A DNA stretch of 64,000 nucleotides from Clostridium porci. GTDB taxonomy: Bacteria; Bacillota; Clostridia; Lachnospirales; Lachnospiraceae. The stretch spans positions 30,206-94,205 of the forward strand of contig NZ_VUMD01000016.1 in assembly GCF_009696375.1 (NCBI RefSeq). The letters run 5' to 3'. Numbering within the stretch: position 1 is the first letter of the stretch; every line of letters begins with the position of its first letter. The notes under the pieces are model-generated. The model searched no databases and was not told where the DNA came from. It worked only from the letters and a program-made list of their open reading frames with translations. A program made the position numbers and the translations under genes. Positions 9,301-17,114 of this stretch are shown here, one piece after another.

Positions 9301-10411
9301 TTCCCTGTCAGCAGACGGAAGCGGAGGCTTCTATATACGCAGTAACACAGACAGCTACAGCGGATACCTGCATTTCCATCATCAGGATGCCAAGGCATTC
9401 CGTTTCGACCAGCAGAAGAACTTCGAGACGTTGGATCAGCTTAAGTTCCAGCTTTTCCGTCCTGCCAGGGAGAGCGAGCCGCACGGCGAAATCCCCGGCT
9501 ATCTGCAGGTGACTGACGCAAAAGAGATTGTCAGCGGCCAACGCTATCTCATCGTTCATAAGGTTAATGGAGCCTACTATGCTCTATATCCCTCTGCCAG
9601 CGCCGGCAGCTATTATAGCCACGTCATCAAGGCAAATCTTGGCAGCGGCATCGTCTCCGATACCATTACTGACACCTTTCACACTCTAACCATCACGGGT
9701 GTTGCCCCTGGCGTCACTGACTTCATGGTAAACGGAGTGGTTTACCGGATCAGAGTTACCGCTGATCAAAGCTCCGAAGCGGAAGCAGCTACCAGCTCCA
9801 ATACCGGAAATCTGACAGTAATCAGCTCAGGAACAGATGACGGCAGCGTCTTAACCTTTACAATTATCTTAGACAAGCCGGAGGTTTCCGGTACCTTTGG
9901 AGATATGACCTTTACCAGCGGAATTGCCAGCTTCACCCTAAAACCCGGAGAGAGTAAAACGGCAGCGGGCCTTCCTGCAGGGACGTTCTATTCCGTAGAG
10001 GAAAAGGGCAACCACAATTATAGCCTGGCTAAGACCAATACCTCTGGCACTATTAGAGACAGCGCAACCGTTCTTGTAGCCTTTGAAAGCTATAAAGGAG
10101 GCTCTGGCTCAAGCGGTCAATCAGGAAATTCCGAAACAAGCAATGACGGTGGAAGCAGCCTTACAACAGAGACACCCAAAGTACCCCTGAAAGCCACCAA
10201 TGCCATAAACGGCCTGATTCCAATCAGAAGCAGCTTCACCTTTTTTTTGAGGAACGCAAACGGGCAAACGCTGCAGGTAAAAACCAATCAGGGAGCCAGC
10301 ATCACCTTGGACACCCTGATGTTCAATCAGACAGAACCCTTTACCTACTATCTTCTCCAGCATCTGGGAATGATAACAGCATCAGCTACACTACCATATC
10401 CTATAAGATAA
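6395..10411 (+). CDS. nanH: Secreted GH33 exo-alpha-sialidase, multidomain, C-terminus frameshifted
   Basis: A 1338-residue protein that releases terminal sialic acid from mucin glycans. Residues 1-29 are a signal peptide; 30-125 a charged linker with two ATPSSGKR copies. The catalytic six-bladed propeller spans about 140-600: FRIP motif (149-152), ADTR with the likely catalytic Asp (about 167), three Asp boxes (S186..W193, S365..W372, S429..W436), the SSECELVEL glutamate, RSS and ARSGC arginines, and NAYFAYS with the likely nucleophile Tyr. An insertion at about 235-355 separates blades. Two homologous modules follow (about 656-820 and 913-1085; each has PGYxxVTDxxxIVSGxRYLxV), then a DUF5979-like domain (about 1139-1223) and part of a pilin-isopeptide domain. 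Losing one T near 10352 shifts the frame; the other frame continues ASGNDNSISYTTISYKI to a stop at 10518. No LPXTG anchor is seen. Confidence 0.93.
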   Translation: MKKRVLSFLLCFIMVMTLFCNKLPAYAKAGSSQETGTENLAEETNLKGTSSEARRKEADSQPRKETAERQEADLKSNRSSSKEEGSDTEPATPSSGKRNTDAESATPSSGKRMKRTAETDWALPQAGPLAGSSTTGQPMNGGTGGSQNFRIPAIITLQNGWLMAAADTRWGTGGDGGGLDTIVSISKDNGDTWEYSFPIYFPDSNGYAGNRATTIIDPALIQGSDETIYLIADVNPTGVTTMGGFKMPGAGTGYINIDGVERLALTNNYSKVNISPTNSDITSYPYYVGDVGENGYSPVIDRATSQPTEYVVDEWFNLFKVGEDDSILVLTQKQVNTSQDIKQNVFYKGSDLHVYNTGYMWLLTSTDNGATWNMNDLNPQIKRNTETGLLVSPGRGTLLRDGTIVIPFYNHFDSASSTPNLEHSSFIWSKDDGATWHRTEDVPGTNGFSSECELVELDDGTLRLFVRSSQNAVAYADAVWDGENYVWNTAVVSTGVPARSGCNVSAIMYSQQIDGKDAILVACPGNPNSRSDGRIYVFLVDDDNSMTLGYTFAVNNAYFAYSCLTEHADGKIGLLWEHKGSAITYSIYDITKIALKSAINGERRLTVPLYGTLTESAYGGFEPDPMPDGSILSIDTQESSETMALLGSNHTFSGKSISLRDCLYTFTGDSIKGWTVRSVSNNSIYLNHSVKAGQPNSNTPKTIQVEAGQKEGFSLKTKAANNADTFLYFWKNEQVGKTYSFDRQGNLDQSGKTDFLLYHPADGEKGSAELPGYVKVTDKDAIVSGERYLVVSHVNDSYFVLHPTFSITDRYAHVAKAGGADTVIQITYTGLKDGSVTFTDKVSGYKYIVNIIAPNLVEVPVKAGDTVTFDLNRTEVTHKADDTIALAEAATTKVTTTYNGCQGNLGANSSYTDAAVPMSKALYTFTSKDGGTSYKVSGQTVDGTPVYLSLRDGQAGYPQTFDAANAGTISLSADGSGGFYIRSNTDSYSGYLHFHHQDAKAFRFDQQKNFETLDQLKFQLFRPARESEPHGEIPGYLQVTDAKEIVSGQRYLIVHKVNGAYYALYPSASAGSYYSHVIKANLGSGIVSDTITDTFHTLTITGVAPGVTDFMVNGVVYRIRVTADQSSEAEAATSSNTGNLTVISSGTDDGSVLTFTIILDKPEVSGTFGDMTFTSGIASFTLKPGESKTAAGLPAGTFYSVEEKGNHNYSLAKTNTSGTIRDSATVLVAFESYKGGSGSSGQSGNSETSNDGGSSLTTETPKVPLKATNAINGLIPIRSSFTFFLRNANGQTLQVKTNQGASITLDTLMFNQTEPFTYYLLQHLGMITASATLPYPIR

Positions 10412-10560
10412 AGGAGGCCTGCCGCTACAGCCACGCAGCCAGCGCGGTATATGAGAAGGTTGTATCAGTCAATCACAATGAGGAACATGTATTCCGCTCC
10501 TATGCCTATACGGACTGAAGCAACCCGGATTTATGTCCCCAACACATGGAAAAAGTAAGG

Positions 10561-10610
10561 AAGGCATCCCTCTATGACACCGGAATTTCGGCGTCATAGA
10601 GGGATGCCTT
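10561..10610. terminator. Strong bidirectional terminator between the sialidase and PTS operon
   Basis: AAGGCATCCCTCTATGAC (10561-10578) pairs perfectly with 10593-10610, an 18-bp stem. On the minus strand it is followed by TTACTTTTTCC, so it most clearly ends the leftward PTS operon; it can also stop rightward sialidase transcripts. Confidence 0.8.
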
Positions 10611-10664
10611 ATTAACCTGTTACATGCCGCTATCACACGGAGAATGACGCTTTATAACAGTAGA

Positions 10665-11483
10665 CTAGAATATCCCAATCCCACACCCCAGGATACAGAA
10701 CACAAAAATCCCAAGAATAATAGCAATGGTTTTCACATTCCGGTTAAACAGCCAGACACACAGAAATGTGGCTCCCAAAGGAAGCAGGCCAGGGAATATC
10801 TGGTCGAAGATGGACTGCAGCGTTGTCTCTGTACCAGAAAGGTTAAAGGTCAGGGAGGTCTGCAGCGTCACCATGGTTCCAATCATGGCTCCAATAACAG
10901 CAAGTCCCAGGATAGACGCCCCGTAGGACAGTTTCTCAATAAGATGATTTTCTGCCGAATGTTCCAGGAATATGGTTCCCATCTTGTACCCTGCGTTACC
11001 AGCGATATACTTTGTGAGGAAATGGATTGCCGTGTACAGAAAGAAATACAAAAGCGCTCCCAGTATGCTGCCCTGCTGGGCAAAAGCAATGCCAATGCCA
11101 GCCGTAATGACACGGAATGTTCCCCAGAAGAAGGAATCTCCAATACCGGACAAGGGCCCCATAAGTCCCACCTTCAGATTATTAATGGACTCCTTATCAA
11201 AATTATCCGTCTTTGCACATTCCTGCTCCATTGCTACCGAAAGATCAATGACGAAGGGAGATACATGCGGCGTGATATTAAAGGTTTCCGTATGCCGGTG
11301 CAATGCTTCGAAATAGTCGTCGTCCTTTGGATAAATTTTCCGTAAGGGCTTCTCAATGGAATACATAAATCCATAGGCCATCATTTTATCAAAGGACCAG
11401 GAGGACTGCATGGTAAAGGATCTTAAGAATACACTGCGCAAATCCTTCTTTGTTATAAGGGAAGTTTCTTTTGTTTCCTTCAT
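10665..11483 (-). CDS. PTS mannose/fructose/sorbose-family transporter subunit IID
   Basis: A 272-residue membrane subunit of a mannose-family phosphotransferase system. It shows the IID hallmarks: an N-terminal TMQSSWSFDKMMAYGFMYS, the central VGLMGPLSGIGDSFFWGTFR, and a hydrophobic C-terminal region ending GCGIGIF. IID pairs with IIC to form the sugar channel and contacts IIB during phosphorylation. It starts one base after the IIC stop and is the last gene of the operon, before a strong terminator. The substrate is not set by this subunit; see the SIS gene at the operon start. Confidence 0.93.
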   Translation of the reverse strand: MKETKETSLITKKDLRSVFLRSFTMQSSWSFDKMMAYGFMYSIEKPLRKIYPKDDDYFEALHRHTETFNITPHVSPFVIDLSVAMEQECAKTDNFDKESINNLKVGLMGPLSGIGDSFFWGTFRVITAGIGIAFAQQGSILGALLYFFLYTAIHFLTKYIAGNAGYKMGTIFLEHSAENHLIEKLSYGASILGLAVIGAMIGTMVTLQTSLTFNLSGTETTLQSIFDQIFPGLLPLGATFLCVWLFNRNVKTIAIILGIFVFCILGCGIGIF

Positions 11484-12230
11484 TTAAAAATCCTCCTCCT
11501 CTTCAAATTTCATATTTCCCACAGCAATTAGGGCCATGCAAAGGCCTGCTACCGCAACGCCAATCACATCCATTTTTATGTACATAACCGCGATAAAGCC
11601 CAGAAACAAATAGGGCATCAGCTTTTTATTACCCATCATCTTGATTAAAAGTGCAAGTCCCACACAGGATAGAACACCTGCCGCCACATCAAACCCATCC
11701 AGAACTACCTGGGGAATCAGTTTGATGGCCTCGTTGATGCTACCCGCACCAAAATACATGGCAAAAAATACCAGCAGCATGGAAGGAACTCCTACCATCA
11801 GAGGCAGCGTTATGAGATGCCACATATTGGCCCTTCTTAAATTCCTCTGGGCCAGCGCTTTTTCTATCTGCTTTCCTCCCCAACTTGCACCAATAGCATA
11901 GCAGCCATTTCTCCACATCTGCAAGAATATGGACAGCGGCAGAGCCAGGGCAACCGCTGTCCCCACTCCTTCTCCACTTTGAATGGCAATGGCTGTTCCC
12001 AGCACACTGGAGGCATATACCTCCGGCGGGGTAGCGCTCCCTACCATGATAGAGCCCATAAACATCAGCTCCAGAGTGGCTCCTATCATGATACCGGCCT
12101 GGAAATCCCCAAGTATCCAGCCTACTATGGGCCCAGTAAACAGCGGACGCCCCATCATAGATGCCCCAAATGTATATTCGTCAATAGAAGCCAAAAAGGC
12201 CACAATTGACACAAGTATCGCCTGAAGCAT
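11484..12230 (-). CDS. PTS mannose/fructose/sorbose-family transporter subunit IIC
   Basis: A 248-residue polytopic protein, the sugar-translocating channel. The family signature is clear: MLQAILVSIVAFLASIDEYT at the N-terminus, MMGRPLFTGPIVGWILGD, GIMIGATLELMFMGSIMVGS, then ATPPEVYASSVLGTAIAI. About six to seven transmembrane stretches are seen. It abuts IID directly and follows IIB by 35 bp, so the four PTS genes are translated as a unit. Confidence 0.93.
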   Translation of the reverse strand: MLQAILVSIVAFLASIDEYTFGASMMGRPLFTGPIVGWILGDFQAGIMIGATLELMFMGSIMVGSATPPEVYASSVLGTAIAIQSGEGVGTAVALALPLSIFLQMWRNGCYAIGASWGGKQIEKALAQRNLRRANMWHLITLPLMVGVPSMLLVFFAMYFGAGSINEAIKLIPQVVLDGFDVAAGVLSCVGLALLIKMMGNKKLMPYLFLGFIAVMYIKMDVIGVAVAGLCMALIAVGNMKFEEEEDF

Positions 12231-12265
12231 AATCCCTTCTCCTTTCTACTACTCTCATATATCCC

Positions 12266-12736
12266 TTATATCAATGACATTGCGTCAATCTCTTTGTCCG
12301 TAGGTACAGCCCGGCATTCCACTACTACCCCAGCCTGTACCATGACACGGATATTTTCAGCATCATGATCGTCTATAGCAAGGGAATTGGTGATGGCCCT
12401 GCGTCCCTCTGTCTTTTTCATATTGCCCAGATTAATGTGATCCACCTCCTTCACATTCTCTGCCAGCTTCAACGCGTCATCCGTATTCCCTACAATAACA
12501 AATATTTTATATTTACCCGTTTTATCCCCGTTTAACAGGACAATGGCGTCTTCTACGGACTTTATGGAAAACTTAATTCCGGCAGGCGCGGCCAGCTTAA
12601 GGGTGGCGGCACGTATCTTGTCTGCCGCAGCATCATCATTTACAACCAATATGCAGTCAGCCCCCAATGAATTGGTCCATGCAAATGCCACCTGCCCATG
12701 TACCAGCCTCTCGTCAACTCTTGTTATCTTAATCAT
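12266..12736 (-). CDS. PTS mannose/fructose/sorbose-family subunit IIB
   Basis: A 156-residue cytoplasmic phosphocarrier. The active-site loop VDERLVHGQVAFAW contains the His that takes phosphate from IIA and passes it to the incoming sugar. Continues with the family's SLGADCILVVNDDAAADK. Its ATG overlaps the IIA stop codon by 4 bp (ATGA), a sign of translational coupling. Length matches the family. Confidence 0.93.
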   Translation of the reverse strand: MIKITRVDERLVHGQVAFAWTNSLGADCILVVNDDAAADKIRAATLKLAAPAGIKFSIKSVEDAIVLLNGDKTGKYKIFVIVGNTDDALKLAENVKEVDHINLGNMKKTEGRRAITNSLAIDDHDAENIRVMVQAGVVVECRAVPTDKEIDAMSLI

Positions 12737-13161
12737 GCGAAATCCTCCTCTCTTTCTTCTGAGATCCGCTTCATCCGATCATTGATGAACACACACCCAT
12801 CCCTGGCTGACTGCATTCCCTGCCGAATCAGTTCCTCTGTCGCCATGGCACTGTCCAGCATAGGAACCATAGCCAGCAGCATAGGAGCATTGACCCCGGC
12901 CAGAACGTAAATCCCCGGACGGGAAAGCTGCCTGGAGAAAGCATTGGACACACTGCCGCCCAGAACATCCGTCAGGACTATCAGCTCATCCCCCTCCTCC
13001 GCCCCATCCATGACAGCTGCTACTTCTCTGTCCATATCAAAATCCGGCGTGGTATATGCATTCAGGATTTCTACCTTATCATTTCCGCCCAGAACAAAAT
13101 CCATCATCTGCTTCAGTCCTCCAGCAAATTCACCATGAGTCGTAATCAATATCCTTCTCAT
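12733..13161 (-). CDS. PTS mannose/fructose-family subunit IIA
   Basis: A 142-residue cytoplasmic protein starting MRRILITTHGEFAGGLKQMM. The His in TTHGEFA (about residue 9) is the phosphorylation site that receives phosphate from HPr. DELIVLTDVLGGSVSNAF is the conserved IIA core. It lies 33 bp after the SIS-domain gene and overlaps IIB. A separate IIA, rather than an IIAB fusion, is common in Clostridia. Confidence 0.92.
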   Translation of the reverse strand: MRRILITTHGEFAGGLKQMMDFVLGGNDKVEILNAYTTPDFDMDREVAAVMDGAEEGDELIVLTDVLGGSVSNAFSRQLSRPGIYVLAGVNAPMLLAMVPMLDSAMATEELIRQGMQSARDGCVFINDRMKRISEEREEDFA

Positions 13162-13194
13162 CAGGCCTTCTCCTTTATCTGGTTCATATTCTAA

Positions 13195-14214
13195 TTAATA
13201 CTCTACTGTCCTGTAATATCTGCGTATGTCCAGGCTGTGATTCCTCACATGTTCAAAATGGGCGCTGACCCGCTCTAACTGGGTAGACATCACCATGGGA
13301 GAAACATACTTCCTCATATCAGCGTCAATCCCCTCCAGAGAGTAATCCTTTGTATCCCACACCTGCACCACATCCGAATACTTCCTGACAAACTTCTCTA
13401 CTCGTTCAACCAGGCAGCGTGTCTCATCCTCACCCTTAAAGAGCATAAAGCTCATATTCTTATCGGTCATCTCCACAGTACCGTGGAAAAATTCCGCTGC
13501 ATGGATGGACTTGGTGGGAATCCAGAGCATTTCCTCTAATACGCACATGGCAAAGCAATAGGTCTCTCCCCAGGTGTTTCCAGCCCCCACACACATATGG
13601 AACCCTGTATCCTTATGCTTTTCGGCAAATGTAAGCGCTCTCTCGTCATTTTCTTCCCGCACCTTTAGCAGTACTTCCGGCATCTTCCTGAGTGTTCCTA
13701 TAAACCGCTCATATTCCGGGAATTCTCCGTTACACATCATCAATCTGGCTCCCAAAGCAAACAACTGTATATGCAGCTCCTCCACCAGATTATCATTACA
13801 TGCTGCATTCTCTACCACATAATCTGATACAGCCGCCAAAGGAGTTGTCCTGTCCCCCACAAAGGAGATGACCGTTGCTCCCACACTCCTGGCATACTCC
13901 GCTGCCGCAATGGTTTCCTTCGTCGTTCCTGATAGCGAAGAGGTAATAAACAAAGAATCCCTGGTCAGCGACTTGGGCTTTGCTGCCAGGAGTTCTGCCG
14001 CAATCTCATGATACCATATCAGTGTGGAGTTTGTTTTTAACATATAGGCCAGCGGACTGATGATAGCATAGGTTCCTCCAGTTCCAACCAAATAGATATT
14101 TTTATATCCCAAATCACTTACCTTATCTGCAATTTTATTAATCTCATCTATCCTGGAAACCGCTCCATTTAATGTTTTTAAGAAATCCTCATTCTGAAAA
14201 CCGTACATTTTCAT
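13195..14214 (-). CDS. SIS-domain sugar isomerase/deglycase, FrlB/GfrF-like
   Basis: A 339-residue protein with two SIS domains: YKNIYLVGTGGTYAII, SLFITSSLSGTTKETIAAAE and GATVISFVGDRTTPLAAVSD in the first; GFHMCVGAGNTWGETYCF, IHAAEFFHGTVEMTDKN in the second; ending HSLDIRRYYRTVEY. The 'E-F-x-H-G-x-x-E' element and the RRYY...VEY tail match fructosamine-6-phosphate deglycases (FrlB, GfrE/F) more than glucosamine synthase. Such enzymes split 6-phosphorylated Amadori products into glucose-6-phosphate and an amino acid. As first gene of a mannose-PTS operon the layout matches gfr/dga-type operons. Exact substrate (fructoselysine, glucoselysine, or another amino sugar conjugate) is unresolved. 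Confidence 0.8.
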   Translation of the reverse strand: MKMYGFQNEDFLKTLNGAVSRIDEINKIADKVSDLGYKNIYLVGTGGTYAIISPLAYMLKTNSTLIWYHEIAAELLAAKPKSLTRDSLFITSSLSGTTKETIAAAEYARSVGATVISFVGDRTTPLAAVSDYVVENAACNDNLVEELHIQLFALGARLMMCNGEFPEYERFIGTLRKMPEVLLKVREENDERALTFAEKHKDTGFHMCVGAGNTWGETYCFAMCVLEEMLWIPTKSIHAAEFFHGTVEMTDKNMSFMLFKGEDETRCLVERVEKFVRKYSDVVQVWDTKDYSLEGIDADMRKYVSPMVMSTQLERVSAHFEHVRNHSLDIRRYYRTVEY

Positions 14215-14288
14215 CCTCCTTATAATTTAATCAGCTGAATTTAATCTGCTATTTCAGATTGCGCTTGTACAAACCATCTTATATTTTT

Positions 14289-14339
14289 AATATACCAACA
14301 TCATTCAGCTTTGTCAATACTATTTTAGAACCAATTCTA
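14289..14339 (-). promoter_or_regulatory. Promoter of the SIS-PTS operon with an adjacent dyad operator
   Basis: On the minus strand: TTGACA (14312-14317), 17-bp spacer, TATATT (14289-14294), an excellent vegetative promoter. Just upstream (14326-14339) lies the dyad TAGAATTGGTTCTA with 5-bp arms, a plausible site for the divergent GntR regulator. On the plus strand a TATAAT (14391-14396) is a likely -10 for the GntR gene. Confidence 0.6.
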
Positions 14340-14452
14340 TTTTATTTTATACTAGTCTTTATTTTTTATTTCTTTTTCCTGAAAATATGATATAATAAAA
14401 CGAGAGCAGACAATAATGGCGGATAATAAATACCAGAATTGGGAGGCAGCAG

Positions 14453-15199
14453 ATGCAAAAACAGACAAAAACAGAAACAGTCACCCAGGCACTGAAAAAC
14501 CGTATACAGGCGGGCATCTACCCTTACGGAACCGCACTTCCTGCCGAGCGCGACCTGGCGGGAAACTTTGGCCTCAACCGCTCAACCGTAAGGGCTGCCA
14601 TCCAGGCCCTGGTGGATGAAGGATTGTTAAAAAAGGTTCAGGGTAAGGGTACGTTTGTTATGTGCCATCCAAAGGATGATAAATATACACATTTCCGCGG
14701 TATGAGCGAATTACTTAAAAATAATGGATATACCCCTTCCTCCAGAATTTTATATACCGGCTGCAGTGGAGCCGGTTTCAAGCTATCCCGTCTGCTGCAG
14801 GTGGACGAGAACACGGCTTTGTACCGCATCATGCGTTTACGCCTTGGGAACGGGCAGCCTGTATCCATTGAAAATACCTTTGTTCCATATAAGCTGATTC
14901 CTGATATTGAGAAAATTGATTTTCAGATTTATTCCCTTTATGATGCGTTTGCCATGAATTCCCTGCGTATTGCAGATATAAAGCAGGTTTTTTCCACCAC
15001 CCGGGTACGCAATTCAGAAGCAAAGTACCTGAACACGGAGCATGGCAGCCCGGTGGTATCCATAGCCATTACTTCCACCAGTAAAGAAAATGGAATCATT
15101 GAGTACACCAACGCGCTGGTACTTCCGGAATTCTGCAAATTTTATTCAGACGGCATCATCCAGGAGAACAAGCTTAATGTATATGCCCAGTCCAATTAA
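14453..15199 (+). CDS. GntR/HutC-family transcriptional regulator
   Basis: A 248-residue regulator. The N-terminal winged helix reads VTQALKNRIQAGIYPYGTAL, PAERDLAGNFGLNRSTVRAA and LVDEGLLKKVQGKGTFV. From about residue 85 to the end is a UTRA ligand-binding domain (LLQVDENTALYRIMRLRLGN, PVVSIAITSTSKENGIIEYT). UTRA domains usually bind phosphosugars. It is divergent from the SIS-PTS operon with a dyad in the shared intergenic region, so it is the likely local regulator, responding to the phosphorylated transport product. Confidence 0.9.
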   Translation: MQKQTKTETVTQALKNRIQAGIYPYGTALPAERDLAGNFGLNRSTVRAAIQALVDEGLLKKVQGKGTFVMCHPKDDKYTHFRGMSELLKNNGYTPSSRILYTGCSGAGFKLSRLLQVDENTALYRIMRLRLGNGQPVSIENTFVPYKLIPDIEKIDFQIYSLYDAFAMNSLRIADIKQVFSTTRVRNSEAKYLNTEHGSPVVSIAITSTSKENGIIEYTNALVLPEFCKFYSDGIIQENKLNVYAQSN

Positions 15200-15271
15200 A
15201 CCACTATGATTTTTTAAGATACCAAAATGCACCCATCTCATCAAAGCTTTTAAACAGAAAAGGAAACCAGT

Positions 15272-15952
15272 ATGCCAAAAGTTTTCAATCTTCTAAGTTA
15301 CGACATCGCAGAATATATAGAAAGATACATTCACGAACACAGACTGCAGCCTGGCAGCCGCGTGCCAACGGAACGGGAACTGGCTGCCCAGCTGGGCATT
15401 ACTCGTGTCAGCGTGCGCCAGGGATACCAGCGTCTGCTGGATCAGGGCGTCATTCGATCCGAAAACGGATACTATGTAAACCCTCCTAAAATAGACCGCT
15501 CCCTGATTGCCTATTGCTTTCCCTATGCAGATCCCCTTTTAAGACCAGAGGAATTTTCCGTAAAAACCACTGAATATATGCCAAAGTCTATCCGCAATAT
15601 ATGCAACAATATGCTAAATGCTAATGACCATTCCCATCTGAACATGAACCGTTTTATAGAATATCTGTCCGATATTCCTGTAGGAATTACCTATACAGCC
15701 CAGACAAGCACATCCATGCTGTCGTTTCCCGGACTATTTTATGTCCGTTCCATTCCAGAGGGACTGAAGCAAACTCAGTATATGCGGATTCATCAACCCA
15801 GCCGGACCGAATACCAGCTATTGGGGCTGAATGAATATGACAGTATGCTAATGCTAGTAAATGGCTTCCAGTATGAAAGCAGCCCTATTGCTGTCAGTGT
15901 CTCTCTCTGCGTTGGAACCAGGATGAACCTGATTACTTCCATTACCATATAA
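15272..15952 (+). CDS. Second GntR-family regulator, divergent UTRA-like domain
   Basis: A 226-residue protein, 72 bp after the first GntR gene and co-directional. Its winged helix is clear (YIHEHRLQPGSRVPTERELA, AQLGITRVSVRQGYQRLLDQ). The C-terminal domain (about 75-226) is UTRA-like but weaker, with PSRTEYQLLGLNEYDSMLML the clearest patch. Two different GntR regulators in tandem suggest dual control of the PTS operon, or control of the sialidase or a distant target. Confidence 0.85.
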   Translation: MPKVFNLLSYDIAEYIERYIHEHRLQPGSRVPTERELAAQLGITRVSVRQGYQRLLDQGVIRSENGYYVNPPKIDRSLIAYCFPYADPLLRPEEFSVKTTEYMPKSIRNICNNMLNANDHSHLNMNRFIEYLSDIPVGITYTAQTSTSMLSFPGLFYVRSIPEGLKQTQYMRIHQPSRTEYQLLGLNEYDSMLMLVNGFQYESSPIAVSVSLCVGTRMNLITSITI

Positions 15953-16034
15953 ATTTATATGTACCAATCTTCTTTCATCACAATCCCTCTCATAACATAT
16001 CCACTAAAAGCAGGGCTTAATCAGGCAAAACAAC

Positions 16035-16071
16035 AAAGGGGCATCTCGCTGTAATCCGAGATACCCCTTTT
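16035..16071. terminator. Bidirectional intrinsic terminator
   Basis: AAAGGGGcATCTCG pairs with CGAGATaCCCCTTT around an 8-base loop, followed by TT and preceded by A-rich sequence. It separates the GntR genes (rightward) from the ABC operon (leftward). Confidence 0.8.
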
Positions 16072-16085
16072 TGATTTATCCTACA

Positions 16086-17099
16086 TTATTTTGCAAGCCC
16101 TTCTTCTAAGTCCTGCAGCATGATATCCAAAGCTGTGATTCCACCCTCGGCAGTGTACCATACTGCCGGATGGCTGAGGTATACGATATTTCCCTGTGCG
16201 TATGCCTCTGTCTTTTTAATCAGCTCATTTTCAATAATTTCTTTGGCTGCTTTTGCTCCTTCCGTCTGTATAGCAGCATCCCTGTCCATTACAAACATGT
16301 AGTCAGGATTTAAACCAAGAATCAGCTCAAAGGAGGACTCGTTGCCATGGGCCGCTGTGGAGGCCTCTTTATCTTTCTTTTCTTTTTCATCCTTTTTACT
16401 TGCTGCTATATCAATTCCGATATTTTCAAATCCAATATCCGTGGCAATCATTGCCAAACGGCCATCATTCCCCAGCACATTAAAGCTTCCGCTGGTTGTC
16501 AGCCCAAGAACAGCCGTCTGCCCTTCGCTATCTTTTTTCAAAGCATCAATCCGCTTGCCGAATTCTGCCATTTTAGAAGCGACCTGATCTTCCTTTCCGA
16601 AGATTTTTGCGATTGTCAAAGCATTGTCCTCTACGCTCTTAACCAATCCCTTCTCTGCATCCGTTGCCAGATAAACGACAGGGGCGATTTCCGCCAGCTG
16701 ATCATAGGATTTGCTCAATCTTCCGCCAATAAAGATAATATCTGGGTCAGCCTTCATAACCGCTTCTAAATCAGCCTCTTTGATGGTGCCTAATTTTTCA
16801 ATCTTATCATTGTTAGCGTAGGACTGGAGATACTCTAAGGAAGTTTTGGCGCTTCCCACAACCCGCTCTCCCAGACCCAGATTATCAATAATATCTAAGG
16901 ACGCCATATCAAGAATCGCGATGCGTTCCGGATCATATGGAACCTCAATTTCTGTTTTCTCCCTGCTTCCGTTAAGTGAAGTAATCTTAACGGTTTTTTG
17001 ATTCTCAGCCTGGATTGTTTCATCCTTTGGCGCTCCGGTGCACGCTGATAAAGCAAGCGCCATTAGCAATGTCATGCCTAGTGTTATCATTATTTTCAT
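16086..17099 (-). CDS. Siderophore ABC transporter substrate-binding lipoprotein (YclQ/FepB-like)
   Basis: A 337-residue lipoprotein. The signal ends with LALSAC, a lipobox placing the mature Cys at about residue 20. The mature part is a helical-backbone periplasmic-binding fold: VPYDPERIAILDMASLDIID, VVGSAKTSLEYLQSY, DLEAVMKADPDIIFIGGRLS, and a C-terminal VYLSHPAVWYTAEGGITALD. This matches catecholate/petrobactin-type binding proteins such as YclQ. A lysine-rich insertion (about 228-248, KKDEKEKKDKE) is a likely surface loop. It is the last gene in the operon; substrate identity is inferred. Confidence 0.9.
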   Translation of the reverse strand: MKIMITLGMTLLMALALSACTGAPKDETIQAENQKTVKITSLNGSREKTEIEVPYDPERIAILDMASLDIIDNLGLGERVVGSAKTSLEYLQSYANNDKIEKLGTIKEADLEAVMKADPDIIFIGGRLSKSYDQLAEIAPVVYLATDAEKGLVKSVEDNALTIAKIFGKEDQVASKMAEFGKRIDALKKDSEGQTAVLGLTTSGSFNVLGNDGRLAMIATDIGFENIGIDIAASKKDEKEKKDKEASTAAHGNESSFELILGLNPDYMFVMDRDAAIQTEGAKAAKEIIENELIKKTEAYAQGNIVYLSHPAVWYTAEGGITALDIMLQDLEEGLAK

Positions 17100-17114
17100 A
17101 TGTCTTATCCTCCG

